Shown here: positions 26,967-35,430 of the stretch, piece by piece
Layout: the number at the start of each line of letters is the position of its first letter
Position numbering within the stretch: position 1 is the stretch's first letter
Notes under the pieces: generated by a model
Told to the model about the DNA's origin: nothing
Databases searched by the model: none
Seen by the model: the letters and a program-made list of their open reading frames with translations, nothing else
Assembly (NCBI RefSeq): GCF_006345825.1
Contig: NZ_VCIX01000083.1
Location: 1 to 64,000 of the forward strand
Source of the DNA: Paenibacillus paridis
GTDB taxonomy: Bacteria > Bacillota > Bacilli > Paenibacillales > Paenibacillaceae
DNA length: 64,000 bases
Reading direction: 5' to 3'
Program-made: the position numbers and the translations under genes

Positions 26967-27016
26967 AAAAAAAGGCTGTTCAAGAAGACCACATGCAGAT
27001 CTTCTTGAACAGCCTT
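26967..27016 (-). terminator. Terminator after the two-domain esterase gene
   Basis: A 16-bp perfect stem (26972-26987 with 27001-27016) is followed on the minus strand by seven T (26967-26973). It ends the transcript of the gene stopping at 27048. Confidence 0.9.
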
Positions 27017-27047
27017 GTTGAACAAATATAAGAATGAGTGCCCTGAA

Positions 27048-28697
27048 TCAAGCATGCTGCCGAATGAAAGCGAGAATCGGCTCAGGATCTTCCAAGCTAT
27101 GCGGATGGTGGCCCACTCCCGGCTTCACAATGAGGGATACAGTTCCCCCTAGCTTCCGATAGAGCTCCGCAAACGGTGCAGCATTTTCCCCGATTGGCAC
27201 CGGAATATCCGCATCGCCCGCTACAATCACTACCGGGATATTCGTATCCGCCAGCTCATCTATCCGATCGATTGGGGAGATTCTTGCCAAAGCCGATGTC
27301 TCTTCCGTCAACCCATATACAGCCAGGCATTCTGCCCATTCCGCCTCAGCTCCTGTCCCCGCGCCTTTTCCGCCCGGCCAGCTGCGAATATCCAAAACGG
27401 GAGCGTCCAAGTAAAGAAGCTTGACCTGCTCCGGATACTTGGCGGCATAGTTGAAGGCATAAAGCCCGCCGCGGCTGAAACCAAACAGGACGGTTTTGGG
27501 GGCTAATCCGTACTCAGCCGTGATGAAGCGATGAAAGCCATTCATTTGTTCTACGGCTCCAGGACAGCCATACTGATTGCTTAACCCGTAATAGGCAATC
27601 GCCCAGCCCTGCTCCAGCAGCGCCATATCCGGATAGGAGAACGCATCAAAAAATTCAGCCCTCCACAGCCATGGCTTGCCGTCTGCACTCTTCTTAGGAA
27701 AGATAAGGAGTCCTTCTCTGCCTTCAAGCATAAAATCAATCCGTTCATAGCCTCGCCAAATCGAATGCTTTATGACTGGATTACCCTTTGCTTCTGTGGA
27801 TATTTTCCGAAGCTCGCTCGCAAGTTCTTCTCCCTTCACTAAAGCAAGTGCGAGTGGTGACGCGTCAGCCTTCGACGGATTCGTATGGCCGACATGCTCC
27901 TTCCAGGCCGAGCTCAGCAAGCGATGGCGGAGCATAACCGTTTGAAACAGGGGAGAGCTCTCCGGATGATCCACATAGTCTGGTCTTTGCTCCAAAGAAA
28001 TATTGAATAACACGCGAAGCAGCGCACGCGCAATCTGCCAATGTCCCCGAAAATCCGGATGTATGCCATCGCCGCTCTTATAGTTTGCATCCGCTGAACG
28101 CTCACGGCTCCATTCATGAAGGATCGCATCATGAATAGGTACGACTGCATCTACAGGTTGCTCTAATGACAAGATCCAATCCGCGTAACGCTTCAGAACC
28201 GATTCGTAATCTTCAAAAGGCGCGGCATAGCTATATGTCACTTGGCCAAGCGGCTGCAAGCTGCCAGAGAAGGACTGTGGATCAAACGGCGGCGGCGTCA
28301 TTATGATGACTTTTGCTCCCGCATCCTTAATCTTGCCTGCTGCGGTGAGCATGCCTTGCTTATACGCTTCAAACCGCTCTTCGGCGAATGGATAATAGAG
28401 GCCGTCATTCATGCCATAACAAAGAACGACCCAGTCCGGACTCGTTTCCAATAAAGCCTTGTCCAGTCTCTCATGCACACAAGGGCGCGGAAATGGATGC
28501 TCTGGCTCGCTTAACCCGGAAGCCGTCTCGCTGCTCACTCCGAGATTAATGAGCGTCATCCGGTGTCTCGGAAAATGTTCAAGGAAATAAGCGTCCATGA
28601 AAGCGATAAACCGGCCTTCGTCCGTAATGCTGTCCCCTAAAAAAACAATTTTGATCTCCTCTGGAATTGCGGAATCCTTTCCGTATAAAGGGTTCAT
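27048..28697 (-). CDS. Fusion of SGNH/GDSL esterase and alpha/beta hydrolase
   Basis: This 549-aa cytoplasmic protein joins two unrelated esterase folds. Residues about 10-240 are an SGNH hydrolase: block I VFLGDSITDEG with Ser23, block III YGMNDG, and block V DGIHPDFRGH. Residues about 300-549 are an alpha/beta hydrolase with nucleophile elbow GFSRGG near 408, an Asp in VAGDADIPVP and the His in GVGHHPHS. Both catalytic sets look intact. Such pairs would suit deacylation of plant or rhamnogalacturonan-type glycans (inference). AAAGGAG precedes the ATG. It appears to be monocistronic. Confidence 0.82.
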   Translation of the reverse strand: MNPLYGKDSAIPEEIKIVFLGDSITDEGRFIAFMDAYFLEHFPRHRMTLINLGVSSETASGLSEPEHPFPRPCVHERLDKALLETSPDWVVLCYGMNDGLYYPFAEERFEAYKQGMLTAAGKIKDAGAKVIIMTPPPFDPQSFSGSLQPLGQVTYSYAAPFEDYESVLKRYADWILSLEQPVDAVVPIHDAILHEWSRERSADANYKSGDGIHPDFRGHWQIARALLRVLFNISLEQRPDYVDHPESSPLFQTVMLRHRLLSSAWKEHVGHTNPSKADASPLALALVKGEELASELRKISTEAKGNPVIKHSIWRGYERIDFMLEGREGLLIFPKKSADGKPWLWRAEFFDAFSYPDMALLEQGWAIAYYGLSNQYGCPGAVEQMNGFHRFITAEYGLAPKTVLFGFSRGGLYAFNYAAKYPEQVKLLYLDAPVLDIRSWPGGKGAGTGAEAEWAECLAVYGLTEETSALARISPIDRIDELADTNIPVVIVAGDADIPVPIGENAAPFAELYRKLGGTVSLIVKPGVGHHPHSLEDPEPILAFIRQHA

Positions 28698-28730
28698 ATG
28701 ACTCTCCTTTGGCAGCCGTATTGGATATTC

Positions 28731-29435
28731 CTATCTTTCCACCATGCCTTGTTCGAAAGCGTAGCGCGTCAGCTGCACCCGATTATCCAGATGGAGCTTC
28801 TGCAAAATGTTCTTGAGATGGTTTTTTACCGTATGCTCGGACAAACCCAGCTCAGCGGCGATCTCGCGATTGGAAGCGCCCGTCGATACTCGTTCCAGCA
28901 CCTCTTTCTCCCGGTCGGTAAGCGGCGTTGTCATCACCGCTGCATGTTTGTCCAGCGATTGCGCCTTAAGCGCCGGCCGTTTCCGCTCCTCGGGCTTGCT
29001 CACTGAAAATTCCTGAAGCAAGCGGAACGCGAGCTCCTTTGACATCGGAGCTTCATCGAGTGAAATCGCGCGCAAATACTCCATCCAAGAGGAGGGAGCC
29101 AGGTTTTTGAGCAAATAGCCCTGTGCTCCCCGCTTAATTGCCTCGAATAAATTCGTTATGTCATCCGAGACCGTGACCATGACGATCTTCAAGCCCGGCA
29201 TAAGCAGCTTCAGCTTTTGGGTCGCTTCAAGCCCGCCCATGCCAGGCATATTAATATCCATCAGCACCAGATCGGGCTGCACCTGGGGGATGGAGGCTAT
29301 CGCATCCTCTCCACTGGCTGCCTCACCGACAACAACAAAAGTGCTGTCGGTGAGGACGATATCGCGCATGCCTTCCCGCCCATGCGGATGGTCATCGACC
29401 AAAAACACGCGCACCTGCGTTATTTTCTCCGTCAT
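28731..29435 (-). CDS. LuxR/NarL-family response regulator
   Basis: This 234-aa regulator has a receiver domain with Asp60 (DLVLMDINMPGMGG), the DDH acidic pocket and the conserved Lys in LLKNLAP. The C-terminal LuxR helix-turn-helix is clear (LTDREKEVLERVSTGASNRE, then LGLSEHTVKNHLKNILQKL). Its start overlaps the kinase stop as TAATG, so the pair is translationally coupled. It probably regulates the copD-like gene in the same operon. Confidence 0.93.
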   Translation of the reverse strand: MTEKITQVRVFLVDDHPHGREGMRDIVLTDSTFVVVGEAASGEDAIASIPQVQPDLVLMDINMPGMGGLEATQKLKLLMPGLKIVMVTVSDDITNLFEAIKRGAQGYLLKNLAPSSWMEYLRAISLDEAPMSKELAFRLLQEFSVSKPEERKRPALKAQSLDKHAAVMTTPLTDREKEVLERVSTGASNREIAAELGLSEHTVKNHLKNILQKLHLDNRVQLTRYAFEQGMVER

Positions 29436-30289
29436 TAGGCTGCGCCCCCTCCAATAATTTCCACTTTCGTGCCGCGTGAATTCCCCGGCTGCACCGTTAC
29501 GCTCCAGCCCATCGCTTCTGCACGCTCCTGCATCATTTTGACGCCGTATTTCCCTTTCACAGAAAGCTTGTCCGCCGATACGCCGATGCCGTCGTCTGTA
29601 ATCGAGCAGCGAAAATGGCTGTTCGATTGCTCAGTTCCCGGTTCACTTTTGCCACGGATCATAATTTGTTCCGCTTGCGCATGTTTTTGGGCGTTCATTA
29701 GCGCCTCTCGCATAATGGCAAGCAGCTCCACCTTCTGCTTATGCGACAGCACTCCCTCCTGCACCTGCCACTCGACGGATGTACGGATGCCGCTGGTCTG
29801 CTCCATTTCCATGGTCAAATGATGGATGCTTTGCATCCAAGACATGTCTGCAGGCAGCGGGGCATCATGCAAGTTTGCTATGGATTGCCTTACGTCATCA
29901 TACACATGCCGCACCGTTCTCTTAATCTCTTCCGTCGTTTGCTTGGTGTCCGAATCGATTTGCGACCTCTCTAGTTTATCGAGCTTCACCGACAGCATAA
30001 AAAGCGATTGGGAAATGCCGTCATGCAGCTCGCGTGCCAATTGTTCGCGCTCCTCGAAGGCCGCCTTGACCACCCGTTCCCGCTGCAGCGTTTCCTGCGT
30101 TTGCTCCAGCTTGGCAAAGAGTGCCCGCAGCAGGGTCAGCGTGATCAGAAATACAAATACCGGCGCCAATAAATTACCCAGATCCATTGAAATAACGGGT
30201 AGTAAAAACGTGTGGCGCAAATATTCCCATAGGCCGATGGTGACCGTCGGAATCCATAGGATAAGCCATTTCAGCCATTTGTAGGACAT
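29435..30289 (-). CDS. NarX/DegS-type sensor histidine kinase (HisKA_3)
   Basis: This 284-aa kinase has two N-terminal membrane helices (about 7-60), a short coiled-coil linker, the HisKA_3 dimerisation motif ARELHDGISQSLF with the phosphorylated His, and a HATPase domain (ITDDGIGVS, GKYGVKMMQERAEAMG). It has almost no extracellular loop, so it probably senses a membrane signal or its neighbour. It lies 24 bp after the CopD-like gene and overlaps its response regulator. Confidence 0.92.
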   Translation of the reverse strand: MSYKWLKWLILWIPTVTIGLWEYLRHTFLLPVISMDLGNLLAPVFVFLITLTLLRALFAKLEQTQETLQRERVVKAAFEEREQLARELHDGISQSLFMLSVKLDKLERSQIDSDTKQTTEEIKRTVRHVYDDVRQSIANLHDAPLPADMSWMQSIHHLTMEMEQTSGIRTSVEWQVQEGVLSHKQKVELLAIMREALMNAQKHAQAEQIMIRGKSEPGTEQSNSHFRCSITDDGIGVSADKLSVKGKYGVKMMQERAEAMGWSVTVQPGNSRGTKVEIIGGGAA

Positions 30290-30313
30290 GGATGCTTCTC
30301 CTTCCGCTTGCCG

Positions 30314-31735
30314 TTAATCATTGCGGAAAGCAATGTTCTGCTTCGTCTCCGCGCCGCTTTGATCCGTAATGAGCAGCTCTGCCTCCCACTCGCCTCGCGT
30401 AGGCAGCTCGACCTTGTCTGATTCATAATCCGTTTCCGTAAAACCAGGGAAGGATAAATAATTTTCGCCGCTTGCCGCCTGCAATGGAACCTCAATGGCC
30501 GCACGCTTCGGATGATCCGCGGAGTGCAGAAGCAAACGAACCGAGGCTGGGGCTCCGAGCTGCTCAGGCAGCCATATTTTTAGCGTTACACGGTTAGGTC
30601 CGGGTCCGTTAGGCTTAATCTCAAGCGTGTAATGCAGCTTGTCGCCCATTTGATGATGGGAAAATGGCTTTGTAATAGGCTCCGGGCTCACATAAGTAAA
30701 GATGCTTGCTACAATGAGCACCAGTGCCATCAGAAGACCATCCAGCTTCAGCAGCTTGCCGCTTGGCAGCTTGCCCTTCTTAGCCCGACGACGAAGAAAG
30801 AAGCCTGCAACGGCGATAAGGAGCACAAAGAGCGCTTTCGCGAGCAGCAGCAAGCCCCAGCTCGTATAAAGCAAATAACGCCAGCTTGGCAGCATTAACG
30901 CCGTCATAGCTATTCCGCTTACCGTAAGCAGAAGAATCGTAAGCCACGCGATTTTGGTGAAGCGCTCCGCGAAGCGGCCCGCTTCCTTACGGTCTGCCCG
31001 CCAAAATAGCAGCAGCAAAAGCAGCCCGCCTGCCCATATTGCTGAGCTTGCCGTATGTATAAAATCGAATACGACCGCGAATGTATAATCTGGCAGCGCC
31101 ATCACATGACCGTTAAAGCTCTCCGCCGCTGCAAGCAGGAGCGCCCATATGATTTTGACGGAATCGGGCAGCCTCACAACCGCAAAACCAAGCAGCGACA
31201 GCACGAGGATAGCCAGCCAAGAATTCCCGGTTGCCGTTTCCGTCAGCAATCGGAGCCATTCGTTCGGGCTGCCTCCACTATAACCTTTCAGCAGCTCTGT
31301 AATATGCGTGAAAACAAACAAGAGAACGGCGAGCAGAAACGTTCTCAGCGCATAAATCTCCCACTTTCCGAGCAGCTTTCGCGCGTTTGCATTCTCATCC
31401 ATCGGAATCGCAATGGACCACAGCATGATTCCCGACACGAACATAAACGCCAAATAGTATACGGCTCTTACTGTAAAAAACAAAACCTGCCCCACCGTCA
31501 TGCCTTCATCACTGCCATGTTCTGAAGAGTGGGTATGTCCTACCTGCTCATGTGGGTCAAACGCTGCTGCAACGCTGCCGGCCAGCGGCTCGGCGAAAGC
31601 CTGCGAAGGCAGCAGCAGCGACCCCAATGCTGTGAAAAGCAAAATCAAAAGTGCAGCCGCCAGGCCGTTCGTCCATCCGATCGGCTTGGCTCGCATTATC
31701 GACTTTTTTATCCTATCCATAACCAATGTTGTCAC
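30314..31735 (-). CDS. CopD-family copper-resistance membrane protein
   Basis: This 473-aa protein has an N-terminal signal-like helix, a His-rich segment (HEQVGHTHSSEHGS, about 63-76), about eight membrane helices of the CopD domain (about 85-350), and a C-terminal extracellular domain resembling YtkA/FixH. Bacillus YcnJ has CopC-CopD-YtkA order; here the CopC domain is missing and only the His-rich segment remains. It probably handles copper at the membrane. The listed GTG start follows AAAGG closely; TTG or ATG further in are possible. It heads an operon with the two-component pair. Confidence 0.8.
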   Translation of the reverse strand: MTTLVMDRIKKSIMRAKPIGWTNGLAAALLILLFTALGSLLLPSQAFAEPLAGSVAAAFDPHEQVGHTHSSEHGSDEGMTVGQVLFFTVRAVYYLAFMFVSGIMLWSIAIPMDENANARKLLGKWEIYALRTFLLAVLLFVFTHITELLKGYSGGSPNEWLRLLTETATGNSWLAILVLSLLGFAVVRLPDSVKIIWALLLAAAESFNGHVMALPDYTFAVVFDFIHTASSAIWAGGLLLLLLFWRADRKEAGRFAERFTKIAWLTILLLTVSGIAMTALMLPSWRYLLYTSWGLLLLAKALFVLLIAVAGFFLRRRAKKGKLPSGKLLKLDGLLMALVLIVASIFTYVSPEPITKPFSHHQMGDKLHYTLEIKPNGPGPNRVTLKIWLPEQLGAPASVRLLLHSADHPKRAAIEVPLQAASGENYLSFPGFTETDYESDKVELPTRGEWEAELLITDQSGAETKQNIAFRND

Positions 31736-31899
31736 GTCCCTTTATGTCATTCTGCTCTAGTTTACTAGACCGTTGTCAAAAGAACAATTCCGGCTGCGCT
31801 GGCAAAAAGCATAGATTGAATAGAACCATGTATAGCCGCAAGCATTATTAGCAATTCTACAAATAATACACTACGAAGTAGAAAGGAAGTGCTTGAAAC

Positions 31900-32055
31900 A
31901 TGGATAAGGATTACCGAATTGCGGAGCTTAGCAGCCAAGGGGACGCGCTTGATGCCATCCGCAGGCTGGAGCAGCAATTGACCGAGACTTACGGCTCGGA
32001 GGTCGCATTGATCGCATATGCCGCAGAAGAGCATGAGGATGATCCGCAAACCTAG
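31900..32055 (+). CDS. Small hypothetical protein (51 aa)
   Basis: ATG at 31900 opens a 51-codon frame. It begins MDKDYRIAELSSQGD and ends HEDDPQT. AGAAAGGAAG lies 10 nt upstream. The peptide is acidic and predicted helical (DALDAIRRLEQQLTETYG). A strong hairpin terminator follows at 32127-32165, which supports a real transcription unit. I do not recognise the family; it may be one of the short conserved Bacillales proteins. Confidence 0.7.
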   Translation: MDKDYRIAELSSQGDALDAIRRLEQQLTETYGSEVALIAYAAEEHEDDPQT

Positions 32056-32126
32056 AACGGAGAGGATAATTCGGCAAGGCCAAACAGCTATCGCTGATCA
32101 ATAGGGGAAACGAGAAAGCATGAGCC

Positions 32127-32165
32127 AAAAGAGACATTTCCAAGTTGAGGGGGAATGTCTCTTTT
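32127..32165. terminator. Bidirectional terminator
   Basis: AAAAGAGACATT (32127-32138) pairs with AATGTCTCTTTT (32154-32165). It lies between the convergent 51-aa and gamma-glutamylcyclotransferase-like genes and overlaps the last codons of the latter. Confidence 0.85.
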
Positions 32166-32574
32166 AGTTTTCCTTTGCTTTTTTCCGCGCATAAACGTCC
32201 GGCCAATAGGTGTCTTCCAAAACCGGAAGCCCTCTGCACGATTCCCATGCATAAACCCAGCCGGCCAGACTGTTATCCTCTGCATCAGAGACCCAAATCC
32301 GCTCGTAATCATTGGCTTCTTCTATACCGTGAAACTCTTCAAGCACGTCCATGGCAGCAAGACCTGCTCTATCGACGGCCATCCAAAGACCGCGTATAAT
32401 ACTAGTGCGCTGCTTTGCCGCTTGATCCCGAACGAGTGCGGGATAGTCGCCGCAATCGACCATGCAGCCAACCATTTGCCCCGGGCGACACGACTCTGCA
32501 TAGGCAGCGACGATAGCGTGGTTGCTTTGGCCCGGAAGCAAGCTGCCATAAATAAAAACCGAAATGGACGACAA
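32164..32574 (-). CDS. Gamma-glutamylcyclotransferase-like (GGCT/AIG2) protein
   Basis: This 136-aa protein has the family signature near the N-terminus (VFIYGSLLPGQSNH, compare YGTLR/YGSL loops), the conserved Glu region VLEEFHGIEEANDYER and the WVYAWE segment. Family members release 5-oxoproline from gamma-glutamyl compounds, but many bacterial copies have unknown substrates. Length is normal. It is monocistronic and convergent with the 51-aa gene. Confidence 0.82.
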   Translation of the reverse strand: MSSISVFIYGSLLPGQSNHAIVAAYAESCRPGQMVGCMVDCGDYPALVRDQAAKQRTSIIRGLWMAVDRAGLAAMDVLEEFHGIEEANDYERIWVSDAEDNSLAGWVYAWESCRGLPVLEDTYWPDVYARKKAKEN

Positions 32575-32641
32575 CTGATTCTCCCCCTTCTCTATTCAAT
32601 TACCTAACTTACTCATGCTAAGCTTGGAGGTGTTCATCGTC

Positions 32642-33526
32642 ATGGTTGTTCAGCAGCCTTATGGGGTATACGGCTATCGTTTTCAAGATTCCCCGCAGCT
32701 TCCTCTGTATCAGCTGTTTGCCACTGGCTGCCAGGAGGTGACCGACCCCGACTATTACTGGGACGGCATGAAGCGGATTGACGGGCCTCTTTATTTATTT
32801 CAATATACGATCTCCGGGTTCGGCCATTTCCGGCTCGGCGGGGAAACTACAGAAATACATCCCGGAACCGCCTTCCTCACGGAAATTCCGGGCAATCACC
32901 ATTACTGCTTGCCTGAAACAAGCGACCACTGGACCTTTTATTTTGTATTGATCAGGCAGCAGCACCTGCAAGGGCTCTGGAAGGAACTGCTGCAAACGGT
33001 GGGCGTAACGCCGTCCTTTGAACCTACTAGCGCTGTCGTTCGCTGCTTGCAAAGCTTGTACGCCGATGCAAGGGGCAACCGGATTCAAAACAGCCTTCAA
33101 GCTTCCGCGCTCGTATACCGGCTAATGATGGAGCTGCTGCAATTCAGCACCGCGCAGCAGCAAATCAAAGCGAGTTGGCCGCAGCCGATCCAGCAAGCCG
33201 CTGCCTTCATGGAAGCCGAATTTCACCGCTTGCAAAGCCTCGACGATGTAGCCGCCGCCGCTGGGCTGTCCAAGTATTATTTTACAAGAATGTTCACACA
33301 AACGACAGGCAGTTCTCCGATGGATTACGTCACTAAGCTTAGAATTGAGAAGGCTGTCCAGCTGCTTCGCGGCAGCACGCTCTCGGTAGAGGAGATCGCC
33401 TACACGGTCGGATTTGCAAGCGGCAGTTACTTCAGCAAGGTATTTCGAAGCCGCGTCGGGTTCCCACCTGCGGATTTCCGATTAGCGAAGGAGCTTCCGT
33501 CTATCGACCGATTACAGTTCGATTAA
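32642..33526 (+). CDS. AraC-family transcriptional regulator
   Basis: This 294-aa regulator has an N-terminal cupin-like effector domain (about 40-140, GFGHFRLGGETTEIHPGTAF, HYCLPETSDHWTFYF) and a C-terminal AraC double helix-turn-helix (LDDVAAAAGLSKYYFTRMFT; VEEIAYTVGFASGSYFSKVF). ATG 32642 is chosen because GGAGG lies 11 nt upstream; an upstream in-frame start adds nine residues. It precedes the alpha-galactosidase gene by about 109 bp in the same direction and is its probable activator. Confidence 0.88.
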   Translation: MVVQQPYGVYGYRFQDSPQLPLYQLFATGCQEVTDPDYYWDGMKRIDGPLYLFQYTISGFGHFRLGGETTEIHPGTAFLTEIPGNHHYCLPETSDHWTFYFVLIRQQHLQGLWKELLQTVGVTPSFEPTSAVVRCLQSLYADARGNRIQNSLQASALVYRLMMELLQFSTAQQQIKASWPQPIQQAAAFMEAEFHRLQSLDDVAAAAGLSKYYFTRMFTQTTGSSPMDYVTKLRIEKAVQLLRGSTLSVEEIAYTVGFASGSYFSKVFRSRVGFPPADFRLAKELPSIDRLQFD

Positions 33527-33635
33527 AGAGCAATATTTTACATATGACCGCAATAAATTGTGCTAGCCACCTGCTGCTGTTTCGTTTTACGATTATCGCA
33601 TAGAGCAATATTTACGATAAGAGAGGACGATTCCG

Positions 33636-34925
33636 ATGACAAAAACAATAAAGCATCATTCCTACGCGGCATTGCCGCCGATGGGCTGGAATAGCTGGGA
33701 TTGCTATGGCGCCAGCGTAACAGAAGAGGAAGTTCGGGGAAATGCCGAATATATGGCCGAACACTTGAAGGATTTTGGCTGGGATTACGTCGTCGTCGAT
33801 ATTCAGTGGTATGAGCCTGGGGCGAACTCCTCGCACTACCGCCAATTCGTCCCGCTGGAAATGGATGAATATTCTCGCCTGCTGCCTGCCGTTAATCGGT
33901 TTCCGTCAGCTGCCAATGGCCAAGGCTTTAAGCCGCTTGCCGACTATGTCCATTCTTTGGGTTTGAAATTCGGCATTCATATTATGCGCGGCATTCCGCG
34001 GCAAGCTGCTCATGCAGATACGCAGCTGCTTGGCACTCCGGCAACCGCCCGCTCCATTGCGCATCCTAATTCCATTTGTCCATGGAACACCGATATGTAC
34101 GGCGTGGACGCTTCCAAAGACGGAGCCCAGCAATACTACAATTCCTTGTTTGATTTATACGCATCCTGGGGAGTTGACTTCGTCAAGGTAGATGATATCG
34201 CTGCCTCGAGGCTGTATGGGATTCACTTGGATGAGATTAAGCTGATCCGGCATGCGATCGAGCAATCGGGAAGACCGATGGTGTTAAGTCTCTCACCGGG
34301 TCCTGCCCCGCTGGAGCACGCCGAGGAGCTTAATGAGCTCGCCAACATGTGGCGGATGACCGATGATTATTGGGATTTGTGGCATCTGCTGCATGAAATG
34401 TTCGAACGCTGCGAGAAATGGGCGCCGCATGTTGCAGAAGGCGCTTGGCCGGATTGCGACATGCTGCCGCTCGGCCACCTTGGCATTCGCTCTGTCGATG
34501 GCGGGGGAAGCGACCGCTGGACGAGATTCACGAGGGATGAGCAAGTCACGATGATGTCGCTATGGGCCATCTTCCGCTCACCTTTAATGTTCGGCGGCGA
34601 GCTTCGGGATAACGATGAATGGACCTTGTCGCTGCTGACAAACGAAGAGGTGCTTGCGTTGCACCGCAGCGGCCGCGGCGCGCGACAGCTATACCGTGAC
34701 GAGGAGCGCATTGCTTGGACGTCGGAGGATGAGGCGGGGGCCCGTTATGTAGCATTGTTCAATGCAGGCGAGCATTCCGATACCGTCACGGTTACCTTGG
34801 CGCAGCTTGGCTTAAACGAAGCACCGCAAGTCCGCAACTTGTGGGCACGCGAGGATCTCGGTAAACAAAGCGAGCTTTCGTTCATACTCGCTCCTCATAG
34901 CTCTATTTTGCTGAAACTAACTTAA
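33636..34925 (+). CDS. GH27-type alpha-galactosidase
   Basis: This 429-aa intracellular enzyme lacks a signal peptide. The family 27/36 hallmarks are the N-terminal PPMGWNSWDCYG, the strand DYVVVDIQWYEPG, the nucleophile region VDFVKVDDIA with Asp near 186, and the WPDCDMLPLGHLG and EQVTMMSLWAIFRSPLM blocks. The C-terminal beta-sandwich is short and complete. It hydrolyses terminal alpha-galactosides (melibiose, raffinose, galactomannan oligomers); an alpha-N-acetylgalactosaminidase role cannot be excluded. AGAGGA precedes the ATG. The AraC regulator lies upstream and a terminator downstream. Confidence 0.9.
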   Translation: MTKTIKHHSYAALPPMGWNSWDCYGASVTEEEVRGNAEYMAEHLKDFGWDYVVVDIQWYEPGANSSHYRQFVPLEMDEYSRLLPAVNRFPSAANGQGFKPLADYVHSLGLKFGIHIMRGIPRQAAHADTQLLGTPATARSIAHPNSICPWNTDMYGVDASKDGAQQYYNSLFDLYASWGVDFVKVDDIAASRLYGIHLDEIKLIRHAIEQSGRPMVLSLSPGPAPLEHAEELNELANMWRMTDDYWDLWHLLHEMFERCEKWAPHVAEGAWPDCDMLPLGHLGIRSVDGGGSDRWTRFTRDEQVTMMSLWAIFRSPLMFGGELRDNDEWTLSLLTNEEVLALHRSGRGARQLYRDEERIAWTSEDEAGARYVALFNAGEHSDTVTVTLAQLGLNEAPQVRNLWAREDLGKQSELSFILAPHSSILLKLT

Positions 34926-35018
34926 GGACAACTAACCTGGCTTACTCATACGTGATGCTGAGCCCAGCTTCACCAAGCCACGTTCAGGATCGATTGAACA
35001 TGAAGCCTCGCACAAGAC

Positions 35019-35056
35019 CAGCTCCCGCACGCTTGTCGTGTTGGGCTGTTTTTTTT
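35019..35056 (+). terminator. Terminator after the alpha-galactosidase gene
   Basis: An imperfect stem (CAGCTCCCGCACG with CGTGTTGGGCTG, 35019-35048) is followed by eight T. Confidence 0.65.
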
Positions 35057-35222
35057 CCATCCCGCTCCCCTCTCCCCCCGCTCCCGCATAATAAGGCCGC
35101 CATTACTCGAAAAACCTAAGGAGAAACGTGTTATATAACGAATTTCAGTTAATTACGAAATTAGTTACTTTGCATTGGTTTTAAGGGGTATGTTTCTTGC
35201 GTGGTTGGTCTTGTTATATGAA

Positions 35223-35408
35223 TTAGATGGAATTTCTCCCGCTAAAATCGTCTACTGCACTCGATAGATGAAGTAGAAGGAATTTGTCCCGTTAATTAAG
35301 CTATTATTCTTCATTTTCGGCTATTCCCTTGGAATTAACAGGATAATTTCCTGCTAAACGTAAAGAAAATCTAATATGAGACAACTTAAAGGGAGAAATT
35401 CCAGTTAA
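35223..35408. repeat. Palindrome cluster C (four 23-bp palindromes)
   Basis: Palindromes of the TTAG-N2-GGAA-N3-TTCC-N2-CTAA type lie at 35223-35245, 35273-35295, 35335-35357 and 35386-35408. Start spacings are 50, 62 and 51 bp, almost exactly as in cluster B, with the same forward-forward-reverse-reverse order. The cluster ends 22 bp before the 40-bp tandem array. Confidence 0.85.
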
Positions 35409-35430
35409 ACCAAATAAAAAGACGTCATAT

